The notes beneath the pieces were generated by a model. It was not told where the DNA came from, ran no database searches, and worked only from the letters and a program-made list of their open reading frames with translations. A program made the position numbers and the translations under genes. DNA of 64,000 bases. Origin: an uncultured Paenibacillaceae bacterium (GTDB taxonomy: Bacteria; Bacillota; Bacilli; Aneurinibacillales; Aneurinibacillaceae). This document shows, piece by piece, positions 57,157-64,000 of this stretch. Within the stretch, counting starts at the first letter, position 1. Every line of letters starts with the position of its first letter. Location of the stretch: NCBI GenBank assembly GCA_946478845.1, contig CAMLDI010000005.1, forward strand, positions 1 to 64,000. The letters run 5' to 3'.

Positions 57157-58075
57157 TTGGTGTGCATAATTGATGATTGTGGCAATGCCCTGATTCTAAT
57201 TGGATTGTTGTATGTTCTATGTCATACTTTTCATGAATCATGTGGTTTATTTTATCTAATATACGCTGGGTATGGACACCTTCCTGAATGACAACATGGC
57301 AACTGAGGGCAGGAAATCCGGAAGTCACAGTCCAAACATGAAGGTCATGGACATCACATACCTCATTTAAGCAGAGGATGGAAGCTTTAATTTCTTGTAT
57401 ATTAAGATGTTCAGGTACCCCTTCCATCAGAATATGGATGGATTCTCGAATAATATTCCAACCTGAATAGAGGACAATTAGTGCAACAAGAACACTTGCG
57501 ATGGAGTCCGCTGCATACCAACCAAAAAAGTAAATAAGAATTGCAGCAGCGATGGCACTTAAGGATCCTAAAATATCACTAAACACATGATAAAGGGCAC
57601 TGCGTATGTTTAAATTATCATGGGTGTTACCACGGGTTAAAAGAAATGCCACCAAAATATTAATTAGCAATCCTAAAATCGAAACCAGGAGCATGCCGAA
57701 GCTGGATATGGAAACAGGATTAAAAAAGCGGTGATATGCCTCAATAAAGATGTATAAGGAAATACCTATTAGGGTAACCCCATTTAAAAGGGCAACGAGA
57801 ATTTCAATTCGTTTGTAACCATAGGTTTTGGTTGTTGTTGCTGGTTTTTTTGCAATCCAGATCGCCATAAAACTTAAGAAAAGGGACGCGGCATCACTTA
57901 ACATATGGCCTGCATCAGACACAAGGGCCAAACTTCCTGTTAAAAATCCGCCAACAAATTCAACAATCATAAATCCTGTGATGAGCAAAAAAGAAACCAG
58001 GAGGGCTTTTCGATTATTATGATCCCTGTGGGAATGGTTGTGATGAACATGTGTATGGGAATGGTGGTGAGCCAA
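57152..58075 (-). CDS. czcD: Cation diffusion facilitator, zinc/cadmium efflux (CzcD type)
   Basis: 307 residues. His-rich N-terminus (HHHSHTHVHHNHSH), six membrane segments between ~25 and ~205, the zinc sites HMLSDAASLF (TM2) and HVFSDILGS (TM5; H/D pairs) and a cytoplasmic metal-binding C-terminal domain (~210-307) ending in a His-rich tail. Exports Zn2+ (also Cd2+, Co2+) against protons. No MerR/ArsR-type regulator adjacent. Confidence 0.93.
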   Translation of the reverse strand: MAHHHSHTHVHHNHSHRDHNNRKALLVSFLLITGFMIVEFVGGFLTGSLALVSDAGHMLSDAASLFLSFMAIWIAKKPATTTKTYGYKRIEILVALLNGVTLIGISLYIFIEAYHRFFNPVSISSFGMLLVSILGLLINILVAFLLTRGNTHDNLNIRSALYHVFSDILGSLSAIAAAILIYFFGWYAADSIASVLVALIVLYSGWNIIRESIHILMEGVPEHLNIQEIKASILCLNEVCDVHDLHVWTVTSGFPALSCHVVIQEGVHTQRILDKINHMIHEKYDIEHTTIQLESGHCHNHQLCTPK

Positions 58076-58181
58076 TCTATTTTACCCCCTTAGACTATTC
58101 TTTTAAAAGTATATCAATAGAAGGGCTGTTCTGTTCATAAAAAATTAGTTTATTGGCATAACGAAAAGAACACGCTAAATG

Positions 58182-58367
58182 TTATAGCGTGCCATTTTTG
58201 CGAGCTCTTCTTTTCAGGATAAATCCTGTTCCCACGAATATAATCCCAAGGATTATGAAAATAAGGGCAACCATCCCATTGCGTTCAGCCACGGCAAAAC
58301 CCACTCCAGCAAATGAAAAAGCAGATAAAATAGCGAGAGTTAAGGATGTTTTTTGATAGGTTGTCAT
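58182..58367 (-). CDS. DUF5325-like small membrane protein
   Basis: 61 residues from ATG 58367 (AAGAGGTG upstream). Two hydrophobic helices (~8-28 and 31-50) around a short turn AERNG, with basic C-terminus KRRARKNG. Matches the small Bacillales YlaF/DUF5325-type proteins. Function unknown. Lies 26 nt after the GAF-domain gene, same strand. Confidence 0.7.
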   Translation of the reverse strand: MTTYQKTSLTLAILSAFSFAGVGFAVAERNGMVALIFIILGIIFVGTGFILKRRARKNGTL

Positions 58368-58393
58368 TCCATTCACCTCTTTTTCTTTACCCA

Positions 58394-58747
58394 TTATACA
58401 ATATTTTTCCCGATTTCCTCTCCGATTTTAAGAAGGGAGGTGTAATCTAATGGGTCAAAGGGATAGGAAAGTTTACTCATGATTGTGATATTCCCTATTT
58501 TTTCTTCATCGTTATTGGTAATAGGAATCTGCATAATAGGCTGACGTGAAATAGATAAAGGCATATCTTCATCTGTTGATGCCATTAATACTGGAACTTC
58601 GCCTTCATTTATGTAGATTCCCACCCATTGAAAATGATGGATGCGATTTAATATTTTTATAAGACGTGGAAACGCGTCTTCCATGGAATTTGTGTGATGG
58701 ATCAAAGCCAATATCTCAAGAGAAGCAAGGTCTGTAGATTTGGACAT
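58394..58747 (-). CDS. Small GAF-domain protein
   Basis: 117 residues, about one GAF domain: helix ASLEILALIHHTNSMEDAFP, then the strand FQWVGIYINEGEVPVLMAST and DYTSLLKIGEEIGKNIV. GGAGGAA precedes the ATG. It lacks an output domain and could bind a small ligand or act in concert with another protein. Diverges from rlmD. Confidence 0.7.
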   Translation of the reverse strand: MSKSTDLASLEILALIHHTNSMEDAFPRLIKILNRIHHFQWVGIYINEGEVPVLMASTDEDMPLSISRQPIMQIPITNNDEEKIGNITIMSKLSYPFDPLDYTSLLKIGEEIGKNIV

Positions 58748-58851
58748 AGAAAAGGTTCCTCCGTTGAAACATAATTATTATTATTGTAACAAAATGTTCT
58801 CTTGTTGTAGTGTAGTAAGTTATAACATTTTCTATAGAAGGATGGTAATTC

Positions 58852-60240
58852 GTGAAAAAAGTACATAAGAAATCTGGACAAGGCGTTGAATTGCAAGAAG
58901 GGCAAGAGATTCTTCTAACCATCAAAAGAATCGGCATTAATGGAGAAGGAATTGGTTACTACAAGAAAAAGGTTGTGTTTGTTCCAGGTGCTATACCTGA
59001 TGAAGTTATAGAAGTAGTAATTTCGAAAGTGGAGCGAGGGTTTGCAGAAGGGAAAATTAAAAAAATTAAAAAGAAATCCCCCCATCGCCAAGAAGGGTTC
59101 TGTTCGGTGTATGGCATGTGTGGGGGTTGCCAACTACAACATTTAGCTTATGATCAACAACTCCTTGCGAAAGAAGAGATTATCCGGGACGCTTTTGGAA
59201 AATATACAATATTAGAAGATCTTCCCCTTCGTCCTATTATGGGAATGGATGACCCTACTGGTTACAGGAATAAGGCCCAGCTTCAAGTGGGTGAACGGGA
59301 TGGAGACATCATTGCAGGGTTATATGCTACAGATAGCCATCGTTTAATTGAGACAAAAGAGTGTCCCGTGCAACATCCTCATACCAATGAAATGGTAGGC
59401 CAGACTGTTCAGGTTTTGCGGAAATTAAAGATTTCCCCTTACGATGAAAAAAGGAAAACGGGCGTGGTTCGTACCATTGTAGCAAGGGTGGGATTTGAGA
59501 CAGGAGAGAAGCAATTAACACTTGTGACTGGCACAGACAAGATTCCCCGGGAAAAAGAATTAATCGCAGCACTGAAAGCAAAAATTCCTGGTTTAAAAGG
59601 AATTAGCCAAAATATTAATCGGGAAAAAACTTCATTAATCTTTGGAGGAAAAACCCGTACTTTATGGGGGAATGAACGGATTAATGAATCCCTTGGTACT
59701 GTAAAATTTACACTCTCCCCCCGCTCTTTTTTTCAATTAAATCCTGTTCAAACGATAAAATTATATAATACGGTGAAAGAGGCTGCTGCTCTGACCGGAA
59801 AAGAACGTGTTGTGGATGCTTATTGCGGAGTTGGCACCATTGCACTGTGGTTAGCTCCTAATGCAGGTGAAGTCTGGGGGGTTGAAATGACTCCAGAGGC
59901 GGTAGAAGATGCAAAAAACAATGCAACATTAAGCGGGATCAAAAATACCAGTTTCTTTGAGGGAAAAGCGGAAGATTGGCTCCCGCGCTGGGTGAAGGAA
60001 GGGGTAAAACCGGACGTAGTGGTGGTTGATCCACCTCGAACAGGTTGTGGGAAACCATTATTAGATGCTGTATTAAAAACCAAACCTTCCCGTTTTGTGT
60101 ATGTTTCATGCAATCCATCCAGTTTAGCCAGAGATGTTGCTTATCTTAGGAAAGGTTATCAATTGAAATGGATTCAGCCAGTGGACATGTTCCCTTATAC
60201 AGGGCACGTGGAGTGCGTAGTATTGATGTCAAGAGAGTAA
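58852..60240 (+). CDS. rlmD: 23S rRNA (uracil-5-)-methyltransferase (RlmD/RumA family)
   Basis: 462 residues, GTG start. TRAM domain ~15-72, Fe-S cysteines CSVYGMCGGC plus the later cysteine in ECPVQHP, SAM methyltransferase domain with DAYCGVGTIALWLA, catalytic cysteine in YVSCNPSSLARD and DPPRTGCG. It makes m5U in 23S rRNA; Bacillus RlmCD makes both m5U747 and m5U1939, so one enzyme may do both here. Confidence 0.93.
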   Translation: MKKVHKKSGQGVELQEGQEILLTIKRIGINGEGIGYYKKKVVFVPGAIPDEVIEVVISKVERGFAEGKIKKIKKKSPHRQEGFCSVYGMCGGCQLQHLAYDQQLLAKEEIIRDAFGKYTILEDLPLRPIMGMDDPTGYRNKAQLQVGERDGDIIAGLYATDSHRLIETKECPVQHPHTNEMVGQTVQVLRKLKISPYDEKRKTGVVRTIVARVGFETGEKQLTLVTGTDKIPREKELIAALKAKIPGLKGISQNINREKTSLIFGGKTRTLWGNERINESLGTVKFTLSPRSFFQLNPVQTIKLYNTVKEAAALTGKERVVDAYCGVGTIALWLAPNAGEVWGVEMTPEAVEDAKNNATLSGIKNTSFFEGKAEDWLPRWVKEGVKPDVVVVDPPRTGCGKPLLDAVLKTKPSRFVYVSCNPSSLARDVAYLRKGYQLKWIQPVDMFPYTGHVECVVLMSRE

Positions 60241-60256
60241 GTCTACTCAACTTAAA

Positions 60257-60296
60257 CCCTCGATATACGTTTATGGGAACATATCGAGGGCTTTTT
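60257..60296 (+). terminator. Terminator after rlmD
   Basis: CCCTCGATAT (60257-60266) pairs perfectly with ATATCGAGGG (60281-60290), then CTTTTTC. Confidence 0.85.
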
Positions 60297-60374
60297 CTAT
60301 GGTGTTAAAACAATTCAAAATTAGGTAGGGTTGAGTTGACGGATTAGATAACGAGCTCTATATGGTGGAAATCC

Positions 60375-61319
60375 TTATGGAGAGTAATGCAGTATAGTAT
60401 TTTGCAATTGCTCGCAAATATTATCTATGACTTCCTGCGGTTTGATTACTTTTGCATTAGTACCTAACTGAAGAAAAAAAATCGAAACAAAGGCAACCTC
60501 GCTCTTATCAATATTCATATCAACGTGGCCATGATTTTCATCTGTAACTTTAACATGCGGCTCTAGCCAGGGCTGGCTATTACACTTTCGTATACCTTCT
60601 CTAGTCAATTCTGCGTACAAATGAATAGGCTCATTGGGTTCTTGTACTGTAAGATTTCCCAGCCAGTTATCAAGATTGATACCGGAGTTATACTTTTTTT
60701 GTGTATTTTTCAATGTTAAAATACGGTCCAGGCGAAAAACTCGGATTTCATCATGGCTTAAGTCAAAAGCAGGCATATACCAGAATCCATCATAGGCATA
60801 CACACCGATAGGAGATATCTCTCTATTAGTGTTTTTGTGTTTTGATTGATACTCGATATCAAGTATATGATTCTCCAAAGCAGCTTCTATGATTTCCCTT
60901 AGAAATGGAGAAGGAATGCCTCTTTTTTTGTTCCAGAAGGATAAAACAGAATCAAGATTATCTATTTTGTTTCTTGTGTCAGATGGAAGATTTGCATATA
61001 ATTTTCTGGAAACAGATTTCATATCAATTTCAAAGGGCAACGATTTATAATACTTAAGGGATTGAAAAGCAAAAAAGATGGCAAAGGCTTCATTTTCGTT
61101 AAAAATAATAGGTGGTAGTGCTCTATTATCAAGCATACGATAGCCACCGTAACGACCAGGTTCAGTATAGAGCGGAACACCCATCTCACTTAATTCCATC
61201 AGATATCTATGGGCTGTTCGTACTGAAACATGAAATTCATGCGCTACATCCTCAGCAGTAAAATTACGCTTGGTATTAACATACATGATCAAATCAAACA
61301 ATAATTTTGTCTTAGACAT
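60375..61319 (-). CDS. HTH-WYL transcription regulator (YafY/DeoR-like), second copy
   Basis: 314 residues. Winged helix at the N-terminus (VSVRTAHRYLMELSEMGVPL), WYL domain (~145-215) with SPIGVYAYDGFWYMPAFD and EIRVFRLDRI, and a C-terminal effector-type region. It diverges from the quinone oxidoreductase gene. The 12-bp palindrome between them lies ~16 nt before its ATG and near the -10 of the oxidoreductase, so it probably controls both. Confidence 0.88.
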   Translation of the reverse strand: MSKTKLLFDLIMYVNTKRNFTAEDVAHEFHVSVRTAHRYLMELSEMGVPLYTEPGRYGGYRMLDNRALPPIIFNENEAFAIFFAFQSLKYYKSLPFEIDMKSVSRKLYANLPSDTRNKIDNLDSVLSFWNKKRGIPSPFLREIIEAALENHILDIEYQSKHKNTNREISPIGVYAYDGFWYMPAFDLSHDEIRVFRLDRILTLKNTQKKYNSGINLDNWLGNLTVQEPNEPIHLYAELTREGIRKCNSQPWLEPHVKVTDENHGHVDMNIDKSEVAFVSIFFLQLGTNAKVIKPQEVIDNICEQLQNTILHYSP

Positions 61320-61334
61320 TTTTTCACTCCTTCT

Positions 61335-61373
61335 AAAACCATGACAATATTTGTCATGGTTTTAATGTATACT
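61335..61373. promoter_or_regulatory. 12-bp palindromic operator of the WYL regulator and divergent promoter
   Basis: AAAACCATGACA (61335-61346) and TGTCATGGTTTT (61352-61363) are perfect arms with an ATATT spacer. TATACT (61368-61373) is the plus-strand -10. The core ATGACA-N5-TGTCAT matches the site at 34184-34207 next to the other WYL gene. Confidence 0.75.
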
Positions 61374-61407
61374 ATTATTTATAAATTATCAAGAGGAGGA
61401 AGATTAA

Positions 61408-62361
61408 ATGAAGGCTGTAGTAATTGATAGATTTGGAGGCCCTGATGAACTGGTGATGAGAGATGTTCCGGTTCCCAGCATTGATGATGATGATGTGCTT
61501 ATTAAAGTTGAGTACGCAGGAGTTGGACAGTGGGATATTTTTGAGATGGAAGGCGGTTATGATGAAATGTTGGGATTGCATTCGGAATTTCCGTATATTT
61601 TAGGTTCGGAAGGTTCCGGTACTATTTATGCCAAGGGGAAGAATGTAGACCGGTTTGCTATAGGAGATAAGGTTTACGCCCCAGGTTTTCTTAATCCCAA
61701 AGGTGGTTTTTATGCAGAATTTGTTGCTATAGATTCAAAATATGTATCTCTCATTCCCAACTCAATAATAGATAAAGAAGCCAGCGTTATCTCTGGAGTT
61801 GGATTAACTGCCCTGCGCGGACTTGAGGATGTATTAAAACTTAAGAAAGATGAATCAATTATGATTTTTGGTGCCGGTGGAGGAATTGGACACTTAGCTG
61901 TGCAGCTTGCACTGAATATGGGAGCCAGGGTATTTGCGATAGTATCAGGTGAAGATGGAGTGGCTATGCTAAGAAAGCTCGGTGTTGGGGCTGTAGTGGA
62001 CGGACGCAAAGACGATGTGCTGTCAGCTGCAAGGGAATTTGCACCAGCGGGTTTTGATACTGCGCTGTTTACTGCTGGAGGTGAACTTGCAAACTCTTTA
62101 GTTCAGTGGGTTTGTGCCGGTGGACGTATAGCATATCCAAATGGAATATATCCTATTCCAGATACAAGACCAGATATTAGTTTAACTGGCTATAATGGCG
62201 AACCCGAACCGGAGATTATACAAAGATTAAATAATTGGATCAGTTCAGGTAAATTAAAAGTTCATATAAATGAAGTGTTCTTATTGAAAGATGCTTATAA
62301 AGCACATATGACTCTCAAGGATCATTATGTAGGTAAACTTTGCTTTAAAGTTAATGATTAG
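61408..62361 (+). CDS. Zinc-free MDR-type NAD(P)H:quinone oxidoreductase
   Basis: 317 residues. Start (MKAVVIDRFGGPDELVMRDV) and the cofactor loop FGAGGGIGHLAVQLA (about 153-167) are those of the quinone-reductase branch of medium-chain dehydrogenases. The Cys/His ligands of the zinc enzymes are missing. It would reduce quinones or enones with NADPH. GAGGAGGAAG precedes the ATG. Regulated, by position, by the divergent WYL protein. Confidence 0.9.
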   Translation: MKAVVIDRFGGPDELVMRDVPVPSIDDDDVLIKVEYAGVGQWDIFEMEGGYDEMLGLHSEFPYILGSEGSGTIYAKGKNVDRFAIGDKVYAPGFLNPKGGFYAEFVAIDSKYVSLIPNSIIDKEASVISGVGLTALRGLEDVLKLKKDESIMIFGAGGGIGHLAVQLALNMGARVFAIVSGEDGVAMLRKLGVGAVVDGRKDDVLSAAREFAPAGFDTALFTAGGELANSLVQWVCAGGRIAYPNGIYPIPDTRPDISLTGYNGEPEPEIIQRLNNWISSGKLKVHINEVFLLKDAYKAHMTLKDHYVGKLCFKVND

Positions 62362-62500
62362 AAAGTGCACTCCCTTCCATAGCGCCTGAAGATATATAGA
62401 AAGTCAACATATTAAAATTTTTATAATTTTTTATATTTGATTTATATTTATTTCAGATTAATTTGGTATAACTATAGGAAAAGCAGTTAAGAGGTAAGAA

Positions 62501-63208
62501 ATGGAGAAGACAGTTTTAGTTGTTGATGATGACCAAGATATTGTCAAGCTAATCACGCAAAGTTTAAAATACGAACAATTTGCAGTTATACCGGCCTATT
62601 CAGGGAAAGAGGCTCTGGCTATACTTGAACAAAATGACATCGATTTTGTAGTGCTCGATATCATGATGCCGGAAATGGACGGACTGGAAGTCTGCAGGAA
62701 CATCCGAAACACATATAATATTCCCATCTTGTTTTTAAGTGCGCGCGACAAAGAAATTGATAAGATTATCGGGCTGGAAATAGGCGCAGACGATTATATG
62801 ACCAAACCCTTCAGTATTCAGGAACTTACCTCCCGGATTAAAGCTCATTTCCGAAAGGTTGACCGCTTGTATAAAGAATGGAGCGGATATAACCAGGAAA
62901 CTGAGACAACTACTCTGACTATTGTTTCACCATTGGTGTTAAATGAGAAGACTTTTGAAGCCTTTTTAAATAAGCAAAGGATTGATCTGTCTACCAAGGA
63001 ATTTCAGATCTTATCTTTTCTCATGCAACATCCTAATAACGTCTTAACCCGTGAGCAGATTTACGAAAATGTGTGGGGGGACGAATATGGAGATCTGAAC
63101 ACTGTTACGGTCCATATCAAAAATATCCGGAAAAAACTGGGCGCTCAGTATGATTTTATTAAAACCATTTGGGGGGTCGGCTATAAATATGTTGAAGGGA
63201 GCGAATGA
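62501..63208 (+). CDS. OmpR-family response regulator (VanR-like)
   Basis: 235 residues. Receiver with D9-D11, phospho-acceptor D53 (VLDIMMPEMDG), K in YMTKPF, then a C-terminal winged helix ending NTVTVHIKNIRKKLG and WGVGYKY. AAGAGGTAAG upstream. Ends with an ATGA overlap into the kinase gene. Codon use is somewhat richer in GC (CGCGCGAC) than the neighbours, so possibly acquired. Confidence 0.92.
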   Translation: MEKTVLVVDDDQDIVKLITQSLKYEQFAVIPAYSGKEALAILEQNDIDFVVLDIMMPEMDGLEVCRNIRNTYNIPILFLSARDKEIDKIIGLEIGADDYMTKPFSIQELTSRIKAHFRKVDRLYKEWSGYNQETETTTLTIVSPLVLNEKTFEAFLNKQRIDLSTKEFQILSFLMQHPNNVLTREQIYENVWGDEYGDLNTVTVHIKNIRKKLGAQYDFIKTIWGVGYKYVEGSE

Positions 63209-64000
63209 ATATGAAGCTGAAAATCAAGCTTCCTTTACTGTTTTTGCTGATGTTTCTATTGATTGTCGTTTCCGGCGCTTTATATCTAAATATCCTTGGA
63301 GTACATGAAAAGCCTTCATCGATAAGAAAAATATCAAGTTCGGAACATGTGCAAGTGCTTCTTTTTGTGCTTATTGTAGCAGGCCTTATATTTGCTATTT
63401 TAACAACGTATTTTCATTTTAATATAACAAAACCGATTCAGGTACTTAATATAAGGCTTAAAAGCGTAAACATAGGGCGTACGATTACCTCCTTATACTC
63501 AAAAAGGAAGGATGAAATTGGAGAACTGTACACTCATTTTAATGAGATGGAGGAAAGGCTTCATCAGGCGCACAAGGAGCAGATTGATATGATTGCCGCC
63601 ATAGCTCACGATTTGAAAACTCCATTGACTACTATAAATGGATTTGTGGAACTGCTGGCGATGCAGAAAAATCTTTCCGAAAGAGAAAAGCAGGAATATT
63701 ATGAGCTTATTCTAAAGAAATCAAAGCATATCGCAGAACTGATCAACAGTTTTTCTGCGTTTACCAAGGGTGCGCTTGAATTGGAAATGATAGAAACGAA
63801 ACCAGTAGAGGTATTGAAACTTTTTGAAAACATTGCTGGGGAGTATGAAATCGAATTATCCGGGCTTGATTATGAACTGAACTGGAAACATTCCTTCAGC
63901 GCAAACCAACGCATAATGATTAACGAACACATGATACGCCGTGTTTTCGGGAATCTTTTCAGCAATGCCGTTAGATACGGTGAAAGGAAAGATTTGAAAG
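63205..64000 (+). CDS. Sensor histidine kinase (VanS-like), 5' part, cut by the window edge
   Basis: Open from ATG 63205 to the end of the window (265 codons, no stop). TM1 ~8-28, a short outer loop, TM2 ~48-68 (VLLFVLIVAGLIFAILTTYF), HAMP-like linker ~72-125, HisKA with H135 in IAHDLKTPLTT, and the N box start (NLFSNAVRYGE) just before the edge. ATP-binding G boxes lie outside. Pairs with the response regulator it overlaps by 4 nt. Confidence 0.9.
   Translation, partial: MNMKLKIKLPLLFLLMFLLIVVSGALYLNILGVHEKPSSIRKISSSEHVQVLLFVLIVAGLIFAILTTYFHFNITKPIQVLNIRLKSVNIGRTITSLYSKRKDEIGELYTHFNEMEERLHQAHKEQIDMIAAIAHDLKTPLTTINGFVELLAMQKNLSEREKQEYYELILKKSKHIAELINSFSAFTKGALELEMIETKPVEVLKLFENIAGEYEIELSGLDYELNWKHSFSANQRIMINEHMIRRVFGNLFSNAVRYGERKDLK

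Overview
The window looks like a chromosomal segment of a low-GC, spore-forming Firmicute, most likely Bacillales. The evidence is strong AGGAGG-type ribosome binding sites with frequent TTG/GTG starts, three YheC/YheD-type spore-coat ATP-grasp proteins, a LysM spore-type protein, a YfmL-type helicase, DUF441 and DUF5325 proteins, and LplJ-type lipoate ligase. Oxygenases and a superoxide dismutase indicate a life with oxygen. No rRNA, tRNA, CRISPR array or recognisable transposase was seen. The species cannot be named from the sequence alone.

Region 1 (1-10676) is an aromatic-degradation island. It opens with the tail of a hydroxymuconic-semialdehyde-type dehydrogenase. Next comes a regulator that joins a phenol-sensing XylR_N/V4R input to a PucR/CdaR output. 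Then follow the P1-P4 subunits of a multicomponent phenol hydroxylase and catechol 2,3-dioxygenase (phenol to catechol to 2-hydroxymuconic semialdehyde). A second module has an ACMSD-type amidohydrolase, a p-cumate/benzoate-type ring-hydroxylating dioxygenase (alpha, beta) and a second extradiol dioxygenase. I infer that both modules meet at 2-hydroxymuconic semialdehyde. The electron-transfer partners of both oxygenases are absent from the window.

Region 2 (10677-22460) starts with a roughly 280-nt sequence that folds into nested helices and a pseudoknot, probably a structured RNA. It continues with a HAAS membrane protein and an OmpR/VanS-like two-component system. Next is a protein-thiocarboxylate sulfur-assimilation operon: a ThiS-like carrier with a C-terminal cap after its glycines, an E1-like enzyme, a JAMM protease, and a sulfite reductase fused to a TusA domain. 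The region ends with a TetR-regulated ABC-2 exporter.

Region 3 (22460-36371) holds two small antisense genes, the Hen1/Pnkp RNA-repair pair, a flavodoxin and a membrane protein, a SNF2-DEAD-box-WYL operon with a GyrI-like effector protein, and an orphan pair of proteins normally seen in nitrogen-fixation clusters.

Region 4 (36372-49800) carries sporulation-type ATP-grasp genes, a nucleoside-diphosphate-sugar epimerase, SOD with an N-terminal extension, two tandem E1-like paralogues with DUF441, a YdjM-type membrane protein, a cold-shock gene with a hairpin-rich leader, and a CarD-type transcription factor.

Region 5 (49800-64000) carries a seven-repeat RCC1-like protein, the sulfate ABC importer (sbp-cysT-cysW-cysA, minus strand; a natural feeder of the sulfite reductase), lipoate ligase, CzcD, RlmD, and a WYL regulator diverging from a quinone oxidoreductase across a 12-bp palindrome. 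A second OmpR-type two-component system runs off the right edge.
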